Origin: Microbacterium paraoxydans | GTDB taxonomy: Bacteria; Actinomycetota; Actinomycetes; Actinomycetales; Microbacteriaceae | NCBI RefSeq assembly: GCF_900105335.1 | Contig: NZ_LT629770.1 | Coordinates: 186,001 to 250,000, forward strand | Length of the DNA: 64,000 bases | Direction of reading: 5' to 3' | Part shown: positions 30,528 through 38,121 of the stretch, one piece after another | How the letters are laid out: each line of letters starts with the position of its first letter | Position numbering within the stretch: position 1 is the first letter of the stretch | Translations under genes and position numbers: made by a program | Notes under the pieces: model-generated | Told to the model about the DNA's origin: nothing | What the model saw: only the letters and a program-made list of their open reading frames with translations | The model's database searches: none

Positions 30528-30811
30528 GCGGCCTTCCTGACGGTAGCCCAGAGCCCGTAGTCGTGCATCGCCTGTGCGTGCACCTCCATGGTCTCGCGGG
30601 GTCCGGTGGCGACGATCGCGTGTCCGTCGTGGTGGACGGCGAGCATGAGACGGGTGGCATGCTCGCGGGTGTAGCCGAAGTACGTGCGGAAGACGCGGAC
30701 GACGTAGCTCATCAGATTCACCGGATCGTTCCACACGACGACCTCCCAGGGCTCCAGGGGCGCAGCGCAGAGATCGGTGGCCTCATCGACCTCGGGAAGA
30801 GCAGTCGACAT
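30524..30811 (-). CDS. clpS: ATP-dependent Clp protease adaptor ClpS
   Basis: Delivers N-degron substrates to ClpAP/ClpCP. The 95-residue protein has the diagnostic core PWEVVVWNDPVNLMSYVVRV and the second half TRLMLAVHHDGHAIVATGPRE, matching the folded ClpS domain after a short flexible N-terminus. The start at 30811 is two bases after the stop of the upstream zincin gene and the stop overlaps the DUF2017-like start, so three genes form one transcription unit. Confidence 0.95.
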   Translation of the reverse strand: MSTALPEVDEATDLCAAPLEPWEVVVWNDPVNLMSYVVRVFRTYFGYTREHATRLMLAVHHDGHAIVATGPRETMEVHAQAMHDYGLWATVRKAA

Positions 30812-30813
30812 GA

Positions 30814-31161
30814 TCACGCCCACCCGAGCTCGTGCAGCTGCGCGTCGTCGATGCCGTGGAAGTGCGCGATCTCGTGGACGAGGGTGGTGTGGATCTCGTC
30901 GCGGAGTTCGTCGATGCCCTCGCACTGGGCGAGGTGCGGTTCCCGGTAGACGATGATGCGGTCGGGCAGCTCACCCATCCCATACTGCGTGCGCTCCGGC
31001 AACGCGAGGCCGTCGTACAGGCCGAGGAGATCCAGGCTCCCGTCCTCGGGACGATCCTCCACCACGAAGACGACGTTCTCGAGCTGCTCGACCATCTCAT
31101 CGGGCAGCTGGTCGAGCTCGTCGATCACGAGGGCCTCGAAGGCCGCGGCGTCCATGTCCAT
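30814..31161 (-). CDS. Zincin-like metallopeptidase domain protein
   Basis: A 115-residue protein with TLVHEIAHFHGIDDAQLHELGW at its C-terminus (quoted in part: HEIAHFHGIDD). The HExxHxxGxxD signature is that of minimal zinc metallopeptidases of the DUF1025 type. The preceding RIIVYREPHLAQC segment is also typical. Activity is unproven for the family. First gene of the zincin-clpS-DUF2017 unit; TAGGCT lies seven bases before the ATG at 31161. Confidence 0.85.
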   Translation of the reverse strand: MDMDAAAFEALVIDELDQLPDEMVEQLENVVFVVEDRPEDGSLDLLGLYDGLALPERTQYGMGELPDRIIVYREPHLAQCEGIDELRDEIHTTLVHEIAHFHGIDDAQLHELGWA

Positions 31162-31168
31162 CCCCTCC

Positions 31169-31174
31169 AGCCTA
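31169..31174 (-). promoter_or_regulatory. -10 element, leaderless start of the zincin-clpS operon
   Basis: TAGGCT on the minus strand with a 7-base spacer to the ATG at 31161. Confidence 0.45.
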
Positions 31175-31194
31175 CGGGGACGGCGCCGGGTTCC

Positions 31195-31824
31195 TCAGTG
31201 CAGGAGGACGAGCAGCGCCGCGACGCCGATGAAGAGGCTTCCGAACACGGTGTTGAGGATCCGCTGGCCGCGCGGAGAGCGGGTGAGGCGCCGGAAGGGG
31301 CGCGCCGCCGTGGCGAAGAACCCCCACATCACCAGGACGTCGACGACCACGACGGTGGCGACGAGAGCCAGATACTGGGGGAGCGGAGGCTGGTCCAGCC
31401 GGATGAACTGCGGGATGAACGCGAGGAAGAAGACGATCGCCTTGGGATTCAGCAGGTTGACCCAGAACCCGCGGCGCATCATCGACCAGTGGCTCTCCCG
31501 GGCATCCACGGGATCCGGCGCGTCATCGAGCGCGGGAGCGGGGCGGGTCAGGATCAACCGGATGCCGAGGTACACCAGATAGGCGGCGCCGGCGTATCGG
31601 ATGAGGTTGAACAGGACGTCCGAGCGCGAGACGAGGAGCCCGACACCGGCAGCCACGATCACGACATGCACGATGAGCGCGATCTGCTGGCCGATGATTC
31701 CCCAGATCGAGCGCTTCCAGCCCTGCGTGAGGGAGTTGGACATCGTGTTGATCGCGCCGGCCCCCGGCGTGAAGCTGATCACCACGGATGCGGTGAGAAG
31801 AGAGAACCAGACCGCCAGTGACAC
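31195..31824 (-). CDS. LysE/RhtB family exporter
   Basis: A 209-residue inner-membrane protein with about six helices. SFTPGAGAINTMSNSLTQG is the conserved N-terminal loop, and GFWVNLLNPKAIVFFLAFIPQF the central family motif. Members export amino acids (Lys, Arg, homoserine) or other small molecules; the substrate is not visible. TAGACT precedes the GTG start at a 6-base spacing. Confidence 0.92.
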   Translation of the reverse strand: MSLAVWFSLLTASVVISFTPGAGAINTMSNSLTQGWKRSIWGIIGQQIALIVHVVIVAAGVGLLVSRSDVLFNLIRYAGAAYLVYLGIRLILTRPAPALDDAPDPVDARESHWSMMRRGFWVNLLNPKAIVFFLAFIPQFIRLDQPPLPQYLALVATVVVVDVLVMWGFFATAARPFRRLTRSPRGQRILNTVFGSLFIGVAALLVLLH

Positions 31825-31830
31825 CAGGAC

Positions 31831-31836
31831 AGTCTA
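31831..31836 (-). promoter_or_regulatory. -10 element, leaderless start of the LysE-type gene
   Basis: TAGACT on the minus strand, spacer GTCCTG, then the GTG at 31824. It sits 15 bases past the tRNA-His terminator. Confidence 0.55.
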
Positions 31837-31851
31837 GGGCCGCAGGAGAGA

Positions 31852-31888
31852 CGAAGAGGCTCGGACCGAACCGGTCCGAGCCTCTTCG
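31852..31888 (-). terminator. Terminator after tRNA-His
   Basis: A perfect 16-bp stem (31852-31867 with 31873-31888), loop of 5 bases, starting 3 bases after the tRNA-His CCA end. The following minus-strand sequence is pyrimidine-rich (TCTCTCC). Confidence 0.85.
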
Positions 31889-31891
31889 AGC

Positions 31892-31968
31892 TGGGGTGAG
31901 TAACGGGGCTTGAACCCGCGACCTCCTGGACCACAACCAGGCGCTCTACCAACTGAGCTATACCCACC
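31892..31968 (-). tRNA. tRNA-His (GTG)
   Basis: Full cloverleaf on the minus strand: 7-bp acceptor GTGGGTA/TACTCAC, anticodon loop TTGTGGT, T arm GCGGG-TTCAAGC-CCCGT. The extra 5' G (31968) faces discriminator C73, the identity element of tRNA-His, and CCA is encoded at the 3' end (31892-31894). Confidence 0.96.
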
Positions 31969-31997
31969 ATGCGCCCGCCGAAACAGGCAACCCCACG

Positions 31998-32003
31998 AGT
32001 CTA
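31998..32003 (-). promoter_or_regulatory. -10 element of tRNA-His
   Basis: TAGACT on the minus strand immediately after the orn stop codon (32004-32006), about 30 bases before the tRNA 5' end. Confidence 0.5.
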
Positions 32004-32630
32004 TTACATGTTCGGGGCGAACTCCGACACCGTGCGCGCGGCGATCTCCTTGGCGTCGTCGCTGGAAGGCCCGGGCTCGTCCACGAAGACGGCCTCCCGG
32101 TAGTAGCGGAGTTCGCGGATGGACTCCAGGATGTCGGCCAGCGCACGGTGGCCGCCGTCCTTCGCCGGAGCCTGGAAGAACACCCGGGGGTACCAGCGAC
32201 GGGACAGCTCCTTGATGCTGGAGACGTCGACGTTCCGGTAGTGCAGCCACTGGTCGACCTGCGGCATGTACTTCGCGAGGAACATGCGGTCGGTGCCGAT
32301 CGTGTTGCCGGCGAGAGGCGCGCGGCGCTCGAGCGGGACGAAGCGGCGGATGTAGGCCAGCGTCTGCTCCTCCGCCTCCTGGAGGGTGACTCCGTGCGGG
32401 ATCTCGTCGATGAGTCCCGAGGTCTCGTGCATGGCGGTGACGAAGTCGTTCATGTGCGCGAGCGCGTCCGCGCTCGGACGGATGACGACCTGGAAGCCGG
32501 GGTCGAGCGGACGGAGCTCGAAGTCGGTCACCACCACGGCGATCTCGACGAGTTCGTCGACCGCGAGATCGAGACCCGTCATCTCGCAGTCGATCCAGAC
32601 GAGGCGGTCGTTCTCCGAAGCAGTCATCAT
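32004..32630 (-). CDS. orn: Oligoribonuclease
   Basis: DEDDh 3'-5' exonuclease that clears 2-5 nt RNAs and linear pGpG. The 208-residue length fits. Exo I is VWIDCEMTGLD (Asp14, Glu16), Exo II includes LAGNTIGTDRMFLAKYMP, and Exo III ends GGHRALADILESI with the catalytic His and Asp. TAGGAT lies 6 bases before the first of two adjacent ATGs, which supports the start at 32630. It is divergent from tRNA-Arg. Confidence 0.96.
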   Translation of the reverse strand: MMTASENDRLVWIDCEMTGLDLAVDELVEIAVVVTDFELRPLDPGFQVVIRPSADALAHMNDFVTAMHETSGLIDEIPHGVTLQEAEEQTLAYIRRFVPLERRAPLAGNTIGTDRMFLAKYMPQVDQWLHYRNVDVSSIKELSRRWYPRVFFQAPAKDGGHRALADILESIRELRYYREAVFVDEPGPSSDDAKEIAARTVSEFAPNM

Positions 32631-32636
32631 GTCGCC

Positions 32637-32642
32637 ATCCTA
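32637..32642 (-). promoter_or_regulatory. -10 element, leaderless start of orn
   Basis: TAGGAT on the minus strand, spacer GGCGAC, then ATG-ATG at 32630. Confidence 0.5.
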
Positions 32643-32675
32643 TCGACGGCCCCGACATCCACCGGGGGAGCGCGG

Positions 32676-32681
32676 TACGGT
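32676..32681 (+). promoter_or_regulatory. -10 element of tRNA-Arg
   Basis: TACGGT, 10 bases before the mature tRNA 5' end at 32692. Confidence 0.45.
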
Positions 32682-32691
32682 AGAGAGGTCC

Positions 32692-32764
32692 GCCTCCGTA
32701 GCTCAGGGGATAGAGCAGGAGCCTTCTAATCTCTTGGTCGCAGGTTCGAATCCTGCCGGGGGCG
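32692..32764 (+). tRNA. tRNA-Arg (TCT)
   Basis: 73-nt cloverleaf: acceptor GCCTCCG/CGGGGGC with one T-G pair, D arm GCTC/GAGC, anticodon loop CTTCTAA, T arm GCAGG-TTCGAAT-CCTGC, discriminator G, no encoded CCA. The anticodon stem has a C31-T39 mismatch and a G27-T43 wobble. TCT reads the AGA/AGG codons, which are rare in this GC-rich DNA. Confidence 0.93.
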
Positions 32765-32792
32765 CAGGGAAATCCGGTCGAGACGGCCGCTG

Positions 32793-33065
32793 TCAGCAGT
32801 GCCGCAGCGCGTCGACCGCGTCATCCGCGCGCCAGAACTCGCCGATCAGCCGGAAGCCGCCCGTCGCCAGGTGCAGCCGTTCCGCGCGGTAACGGAGGCC
32901 CAGAGGGTCGGCCACCACCCGCAGATGGCCGAGGACGTGGTCGCGGTTGTCCTGGACGCGCCACAGGTGATCGGCGGCACGGACGAGGTGCTCTCGACGG
33001 GACGCGAGCGGCGGGGCTGCTAGCGGGACTCCGGGAGCGGGGATCGAAGCGGTGGCGGTGGTCAT
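32793..33065 (-). CDS. Small protein of unknown function
   Basis: A 90-residue basic, soluble protein. An N-terminal low-complexity Ala/Pro stretch (1-22) leads to a helical segment RREHLVRAADHLWRVQDNRD and a C-terminal part LHLATGGFRLIGEFWRADDA. I do not recognise a family. The ATG at 33065 has AAGGAGAG three to five bases upstream. An in-frame ATG five codons earlier (33080) is less well placed. It is divergent from the SSB gene across 206 bases. Confidence 0.7.
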   Translation of the reverse strand: MTTATASIPAPGVPLAAPPLASRREHLVRAADHLWRVQDNRDHVLGHLRVVADPLGLRYRAERLHLATGGFRLIGEFWRADDAVDALRHC

Positions 33066-33271
33066 GGTCTCTCCTTCCATGGTTCGAACGTACGACCGAC
33101 CACCGACATTCGCGCGCGCTCCGGTATCCCGCGATGACCTGGCTTCTTCTGCACAAAGCACCGCCACCCGCGCCCGTCCACGGATCACGGGATCGCGTCC
33201 CCGCCACCTGCTCGGCGGGGTGCACGCTGGAGCGCATCCGGCCGCCGAGCCGGCAGCGAGAGGACGAACAG

Positions 33272-33727
33272 ATGATCGACACCGTGACCGTCGTCGGGAG
33301 AGTCGCGACGGAGCCCACACCCGGGCGGACGAGCGCAGGAGTGCCCGTCACGAACTTCCGGCTCGCGAGCACGCACCGGCGCTTCGACGCGGCGAGCGGC
33401 TCGTGGGTGGACGCAGGGACCAACTGGTTCTCGATTGCGGCCTTCCGTCAGCTCGCCGAACACGCGCGGGCCTCGCTGCGGGTGGGGGACAGCGTCATCG
33501 TCTCCGGACGACTCCGGGTGCGACCGTGGGAGAGCAACGGGAAGCAAGGGACGAGCGTCGACATCGACGCGGATACGATCGGGCACGATCTCCGGTGGGG
33601 GACCACGGCATATCGGCCGAGCGCTCGGCCCTCGCCCGCGGAGGCGGGGGAAAGCGGCGATCACACGACGGCGGACGACGAGGCGCGCGACGCGTGGGAT
33701 CAGCCTGTGGAGACCGAGGCGGCCTAG
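33272..33727 (+). CDS. Single-stranded DNA-binding protein, short-tailed paralogue
   Basis: A 151-residue OB-fold SSB: MIDTVTVVGRVATEPTPGRT, VTNFRLASTHRRFD, TNWFSIAAFRQLAEHA and GDSVIVSGRLRVRPWESNGK follow the family order. The tail lacks the acidic D-D-x-I-P-F tip that recruits repair proteins and ends WDQPVETEAA, so this is probably an accessory (SsbB-like) protein rather than the replication SSB. The start at 33272 has GAGAGGA eight bases upstream; the open frame runs to 33134 but without SSB similarity. Confidence 0.88.
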   Translation: MIDTVTVVGRVATEPTPGRTSAGVPVTNFRLASTHRRFDAASGSWVDAGTNWFSIAAFRQLAEHARASLRVGDSVIVSGRLRVRPWESNGKQGTSVDIDADTIGHDLRWGTTAYRPSARPSPAEAGESGDHTTADDEARDAWDQPVETEAA

Positions 33728-33730
33728 ACT
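33725..33730 (+). promoter_or_regulatory. -10 element overlapping the SSB stop codon, upstream of the lipoprotein gene
   Basis: TAGACT, spacer CTGCTC, then the GTG at 33737. The TAG is the SSB stop codon (33725-33727). Confidence 0.5.
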
Positions 33731-33736
33731 CTGCTC

Positions 33737-34222
33737 GTGCTCCGATCGGTCCTCCCGTCCCGCGCTGCGGCGCTCGTGCTCGTCGCCGGTGTCTCGGTAG
33801 CCGTCCTAACCGGATGCGCGCCGGAGCCCACGGCGACGCCGACTCCCACGGCGACAGCCACCGCTGATCCGACGCCGTCCGCCGCTCCTGCCCTGGTGTC
33901 GGACGGGAGCGCCGAGGACAACCTCCCCGTGTTCACGGCAGTGGCGGAGCAGGTCTGGGGGACGGAGCAACGCGGGGAGGGGCGCGCGTACGTCGACGGT
34001 CTCGTCGCGGCGGGATTCGATCGGGAGGCTATGCAGCTCACGCCGGACCAGTCCACCGTCGGGAACCCGGCGGAGAGCATCCAGTTCTCGGTCCGCTGGG
34101 GCGAGGAGGAGTGCCTGATTGGACAGGTGGGTCCCTCCACCGGTGCCGTCGTGACCACGGTCATGCCCCAGCTCGCCGGCGGGCGGTGCCTGGTGGGCGC
34201 GACGCGGCCGATCGACTGGTGA
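33737..34222 (+). CDS. Secreted lipoprotein of unknown function
   Basis: A 161-residue lipoprotein precursor. The signal peptide ends in lipobox VLTGC (Cys27), followed by a Thr/Pro/Ala-rich spacer (28-50). The compact domain behind it (about 55-161) has two cysteines (EECLIGQVG and GGRCLVG) that may form a disulfide. I recall a similar actinobacterial domain (DUF6993-like), but the match is from memory. No partner is evident; transcription appears independent of ssb. Confidence 0.8.
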   Translation: MLRSVLPSRAAALVLVAGVSVAVLTGCAPEPTATPTPTATATADPTPSAAPALVSDGSAEDNLPVFTAVAEQVWGTEQRGEGRAYVDGLVAAGFDREAMQLTPDQSTVGNPAESIQFSVRWGEEECLIGQVGPSTGAVVTTVMPQLAGGRCLVGATRPIDW

Positions 34223-34255
34223 CTCGCGTACACAGATAAGCCCACTCGCGGCCGG

Positions 34256-34261
34256 TAGGCT
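34256..34261 (+). promoter_or_regulatory. -10 element of ettA
   Basis: TAGGCT, giving a transcript start near 34268 and a leader of about 35 bases with AAGGAG at 34289-34294. Confidence 0.5.
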
Positions 34262-34302
34262 GGAGTGTCGATCTTCGACGCCAACAGAAGGAGCGGTTTT
34301 CG

Positions 34303-35982
34303 GTGGCTGAGTACATCTACTCCATGGTTCGTGCCCGCAAGGCGGTGGGTGAGAAGCTCATCCTGGACGACGTCACGATGGCGTTCCTGCCGGGCGCGAA
34401 GATCGGCATGGTCGGCCCCAACGGCGCCGGAAAGTCGACGATCCTCAAGATCATGGCCGGGCTCGACACCCCGTCCAACGGTGAGGCCAAGCTCTCGCCG
34501 GGGTACTCCGTCGGCATCCTCATGCAGGAGCCGGAGCTCGACGAGTCGAAGACGGTCCTCGAGAACATCCAGGACGGCATCGCCATCAAGGCGAAGGTCG
34601 ACCGGTTCAACGAGATCTCCGCGCTGATGGCCGACCCGGATGCCGACTTCGACGCGCTCCTCGCGGAGATGGGGACGCTGCAGGAGGAGATCGACGCGGC
34701 GGACGGCTGGGACCTCGACTCTCAGCTCGAGCAGGCGATGGACGCCCTCCGCACCCCTCCCGGCGACGCGGCCATCGCTCCGCTCTCCGGTGGCGAGAAG
34801 CGCCGTGTGGCGCTGGCCAAGCTGCTGCTGCAGAAGCCCGACCTGCTGCTCCTCGACGAGCCCACCAACCACCTCGACGCGGAGAGCGTGCTCTGGCTCG
34901 AGCAGCACCTCCAGTCGTATAAGGGCGCCGTGATCGCCATCACCCACGACCGGTACTTCCTCGACCACGTGGCCGAGTGGATCGCCGAGGTCGACCGCGG
35001 ACGGCTCATCGGCTACGAGGGCAACTACTCCACGTACCTGGAGAAGAAGGCCGAGCGCCTCGACATCCAGGGCAAGAAGGACGCGAAGCTCGCCAAGCGC
35101 CTGAAGGACGAGCTGGACTGGGTCCGCTCCAGCGCGAAGGGGCGCCAGACGAAGTCGAAGGCGCGTCTGGCCCGGTACGAGGAGATGGCGGCCGAGGCGG
35201 AGCGCACGAGGAAGCTGGACTTCGAGGAGATCCAGATCCCCGCCGGTCCTCGACTCGGCAACGTGGTCATCGAGGCCAAGAACCTCCAAAAGGGCTTCGA
35301 CGGCCGCTCGCTCATCGACGGCCTGAGCTTCAGCCTTCCGCCGAACGGCATCGTCGGCGTCATCGGCCCGAACGGCGTCGGAAAGACGACCCTGTTCAAG
35401 ACCATCGTCGGGCTGGAGCCCCTGGACGGCGGCGATCTGAAGATCGGCGAGACCGTCAAGATCAGCTACGTCGACCAGTCGCGGTCGTCGATCGACCCGA
35501 ACAAGACCCTGTGGGAGGTCGTCTCCGACGGTCTGGACTTCATCACGGTCGGTAAGACCGAGATCCCGTCCCGGGCCTACGTCTCGAAGTTCGGTTTCAA
35601 GGGCCCGGACCAGCAGAAGAAGGCCGGCGTGCTCTCCGGTGGTGAGCGCAACCGTCTGAACCTCGCGCTCACCCTCAAGGAGGGCGGCAACCTGCTCCTC
35701 CTCGACGAGCCGACCAACGACCTCGACGTCGAGACGCTGAGCTCCCTGGAGAATGCGCTGCTCGAATTCCCCGGCTGTGCGGTGGTCATCACTCACGACC
35801 GGTGGTTCCTGGACCGGATCGCGACGCACATCCTCGCCTACGAGGGCACGGACGAGAAGCCCGACCAGTGGTACTGGTTCGAGGGCAACTTCGAGGCCTA
35901 CGAGCAGAACAAGATCGAGCGACTCGGCCCGGATGCGGCGAAGCCCCACCGGTCGACGCACCGCAAGCTCACCCGCGACTGA
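34303..35982 (+). CDS. ettA: Energy-dependent translational throttle protein EttA (ABC-F)
   Basis: A 559-residue ABC-F ATPase with two nucleotide-binding domains and no membrane part. Walker A motifs are GPNGAGKS (38-45) and GPNGVGKT (355-362); signatures are PLSGGEKRRVALAKLLL and VLSGGERNRLNLALTL, each followed by an LLDEPTN Walker B. The interdomain linker (about 245-320) is basic, and the arm insert fits the EttA subgroup, which binds the ribosomal E site and gates translation by ATP level. The GTG start at 34303 has AAGGAG nine bases upstream. It is followed after 7 bases by a thioesterase. Confidence 0.95.
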   Translation: MAEYIYSMVRARKAVGEKLILDDVTMAFLPGAKIGMVGPNGAGKSTILKIMAGLDTPSNGEAKLSPGYSVGILMQEPELDESKTVLENIQDGIAIKAKVDRFNEISALMADPDADFDALLAEMGTLQEEIDAADGWDLDSQLEQAMDALRTPPGDAAIAPLSGGEKRRVALAKLLLQKPDLLLLDEPTNHLDAESVLWLEQHLQSYKGAVIAITHDRYFLDHVAEWIAEVDRGRLIGYEGNYSTYLEKKAERLDIQGKKDAKLAKRLKDELDWVRSSAKGRQTKSKARLARYEEMAAEAERTRKLDFEEIQIPAGPRLGNVVIEAKNLQKGFDGRSLIDGLSFSLPPNGIVGVIGPNGVGKTTLFKTIVGLEPLDGGDLKIGETVKISYVDQSRSSIDPNKTLWEVVSDGLDFITVGKTEIPSRAYVSKFGFKGPDQQKKAGVLSGGERNRLNLALTLKEGGNLLLLDEPTNDLDVETLSSLENALLEFPGCAVVITHDRWFLDRIATHILAYEGTDEKPDQWYWFEGNFEAYEQNKIERLGPDAAKPHRSTHRKLTRD

Positions 35983-35989
35983 GTCGGCT

Positions 35990-36478
35990 ATGGGCACTGA
36001 CTCGCCGGGTTCCCGCCTGCACATCCCGATCCACCTCCGCTGGGGCGATCTGGATGCGTTCAACCACGTCAACAACACCTCGATGCTCAAGCTGCTCGAG
36101 GAGGCGCGCGTCCGCGCGTTCTGGCGGGCGGGACCCGGCGAGGAGGCGCCGTCCACCGCCGTCCTCGACTCCGGGATCGAGGAGGGGATCCTGACCCTCA
36201 TCGCGCGGCAGGAGATCGAGTACCTCGCTCCGGTTCCGTACCAGCGGCGCCCGCTCGAGGTGCAGATGTGGTTCGGGAAGCTCGGCGGGTCCAGCGTCGA
36301 GGTCTGCTACGAGGTGCACAACGACCCCGCCGCCGAGCCGCGTGAGCTCTACGCGCGATCCACCGCGATCATCGTGCTCGTCGACGCGGGTACCGGACGG
36401 CCGACACGCCTGACGGCGGAGATGCGCGAGGCGTGGGAGCCGTACGTCGGTCCCTCCATCGAGTACGCGCACCGCTGA
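35990..36478 (+). CDS. Acyl-CoA thioesterase (4HBT hot-dog fold)
   Basis: A 162-residue hot-dog domain. HLRWGDLDAFNHVNNTSMLKLLEEARVRAF (quoted in part: RWGDLDAFNHVNNT) contains the catalytic Asp/Asn-His site of YbgC/FcbC-type thioesterases, and IARQEIEYLAPVPYQRRPLEVQ follows as expected. It hydrolyses acyl-CoA thioesters; chain preference is unknown. Its position just after ettA suggests one transcript. Confidence 0.9.
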   Translation: MGTDSPGSRLHIPIHLRWGDLDAFNHVNNTSMLKLLEEARVRAFWRAGPGEEAPSTAVLDSGIEEGILTLIARQEIEYLAPVPYQRRPLEVQMWFGKLGGSSVEVCYEVHNDPAAEPRELYARSTAIIVLVDAGTGRPTRLTAEMREAWEPYVGPSIEYAHR

Positions 36479-36486
36479 GCGATGCG

Positions 36487-37374
36487 TCAGCGATCCTCGG
36501 GAACGCGGATCATGATCTCCTGCGCGACACTCGCCACCAGCGTGCCCTCCCGGGTGTAGACGCGCCCCGTAGCGAGTCCGCGACCGCCGCGGGCGTTCGG
36601 CGACTCCTGCACATAGAGGAGCCACTCGTCCACGCGCGCCGGGCGATGCCACCACATCGCGTGGTCAAGACTCGCGACCTTCAGGCCGGGAAGTGACCAG
36701 GAGACCCCGTGTGCGCGCAGGATCGACTCCTGGATCGTCATGTCGCTGAGGTAGGCCAGCGCGGCCCGATGCAGCCGCTGGTCGTCGGGGAGCGGGGCGC
36801 GCAGTCGCATCCACACCGCCTGCCGGGGGACCCGTTCGTCATCGTTCGGCAGGTAGAGGGGGGAGTCGACGTGGCGGATGTCCGCGGCACGCTCGCTCAG
36901 CATGCGTCGCGCGCCTCCGGCGAGCCCGGGCACACGGTCTTCATCGGGGGCGAGGTCTTCCGGGACGGGCACACCGGCGGGCATGGGCTCGGCGTGCTCC
37001 ACCCCGGGATCGGCATCCTGGAACGAGGCGATCATCGAGAAGATCGGCACGCCGTTCTGGTACGCCTGGGTGCGGCGGGTGGAGAACGAACGTCCGTCGT
37101 GGATACGGTCGACGGCGATGGTGATCCCTTGGCTCGCATCGCCGGGACGGAGGAAGTAGCCGTGCATCGAGTGGACGGCGCGGTCCTCCGGCAGCGTGCG
37201 CTCCGCGGCCACGAGGGTCTGCGCGAGCACCTGTCCGCCGTAGATGCGGCCGCTCGGCATCGGGTGCGACGAGCCGGTGAAGATGTCCTCGGTGGTCCGC
37301 GCCTGGGTGGCGTCGAGGTCGAGGACGTCGAGAAGACGCTCCACGGTCTGGATGGCGTGCTCGTCGGCGCTCAT
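36487..37374 (-). CDS. tesB: Acyl-CoA thioesterase II (TesB)
   Basis: A 295-residue double hot-dog thioesterase. The first fold carries RIYGGQVLAQTLVAAERTL and HSMHGYFLRPGD, and the second fold holds YLSDMTIQESILRAHG with the catalytic Asp, and SLDHAMWWHRP near the end, matching the TesB family. It acts on medium- and long-chain acyl-CoA. It is convergent with the 4HBT thioesterase (8-base gap), so two unrelated thioesterase folds sit tail to tail. Confidence 0.94.
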   Translation of the reverse strand: MSADEHAIQTVERLLDVLDLDATQARTTEDIFTGSSHPMPSGRIYGGQVLAQTLVAAERTLPEDRAVHSMHGYFLRPGDASQGITIAVDRIHDGRSFSTRRTQAYQNGVPIFSMIASFQDADPGVEHAEPMPAGVPVPEDLAPDEDRVPGLAGGARRMLSERAADIRHVDSPLYLPNDDERVPRQAVWMRLRAPLPDDQRLHRAALAYLSDMTIQESILRAHGVSWSLPGLKVASLDHAMWWHRPARVDEWLLYVQESPNARGGRGLATGRVYTREGTLVASVAQEIMIRVPEDR

Positions 37375-37411
37375 GTGTTCCCCTCCGCGGCCCGGGGTCG
37401 CCGCTCGTTGG

Positions 37412-37417
37412 TAGTTT
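37412..37417 (+). promoter_or_regulatory. -10 element, leaderless start of the gene at 37425
   Basis: TAGTTT with a 7-base spacer to the GTG at 37425. Confidence 0.45.
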
Positions 37418-37424
37418 AGAACGC

Positions 37425-38090
37425 GTGACCCCTCAGCTCCTGCTCGCCGATCCGGACACGGCGAAGGATGTCCTCACGTTCACGGGCCGCGCGGCCCGGG
37501 TGTCCGACGAGGGTGTGCGGCTCCAGGCTCATCAGGGCGTGCTGGCCCTCACCACGGCGGTCCTCGCGCCTCAGGGGCTCTTCGATCAGACGCCGACGAT
37601 CCTTGCCATGCGCATCGTCCGAGCCGACCCGGAGCTCGAGTGCGACCTCGTGATCGACGCCCTGAGGTCGACGGACGACCCGCAGCGCCTCGCCCTGCCG
37701 GAGACCGCTCTCTCACCCGCGTGGGCCGGTGTCGCGCCCCCACGACAGGGGTGGGCACTGGAGTCGACCCTTACCGCCTCCGTCATCGCGCAGCGCGCGC
37801 AGTGGGGCATCTCCGCGGTCGCGCACGGCGCGGGACCGGGATCCGGCGAAGAGGCGGTGCGCGCGCTCCGCGCGGCGATCTGGGGCGAGCCGGACGACGA
37901 CCTCGGCGGCCTGCCGCGCGGCGTCGCTTTCGCGGCAGACGCGCTCGGATTCATCTCCGGCGAAGAGGACGTGCCCGTCACGCGTTCCGGTCGTTGGACG
38001 CGGCTCGCGTTCCGCCGCGGCCACGTGCTCGCCCGCGGTCCCGTGGCCTCCGGGCTGACCGGCGTGCGAGCCACCGGCACCCGCGCCTGA
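37425..38090 (+). CDS. Conserved actinobacterial protein of unknown function
   Basis: A 221-residue soluble protein without a signal peptide or membrane segment. I recognise no domain. Two parts are visible: a beta-rich N-terminal half (LTFTGRAARVSDEGVRLQAH ... LAMRIVRADPELECDLVIDA) and a C-terminal half with APPRQGWALESTLTASVIAQ and EEAVRALRAAIWGEPDDDLG. It is divergent from tesB and convergent with the FAD dehydrogenase (31-base gap). Confidence 0.75.
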   Translation: MTPQLLLADPDTAKDVLTFTGRAARVSDEGVRLQAHQGVLALTTAVLAPQGLFDQTPTILAMRIVRADPELECDLVIDALRSTDDPQRLALPETALSPAWAGVAPPRQGWALESTLTASVIAQRAQWGISAVAHGAGPGSGEEAVRALRAAIWGEPDDDLGGLPRGVAFAADALGFISGEEDVPVTRSGRWTRLAFRRGHVLARGPVASGLTGVRATGTRA

Positions 38091-38121
38091 CGCGATCGCG
38101 GGACCGGCGGGCAGCTCGGGA

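Noticed and set aside
33134..33271. N-terminal extension of the SSB frame
   Set aside because: Residues before MIDTVTVVGRV are unlike SSB, and the ATG at 33272 has a good RBS.
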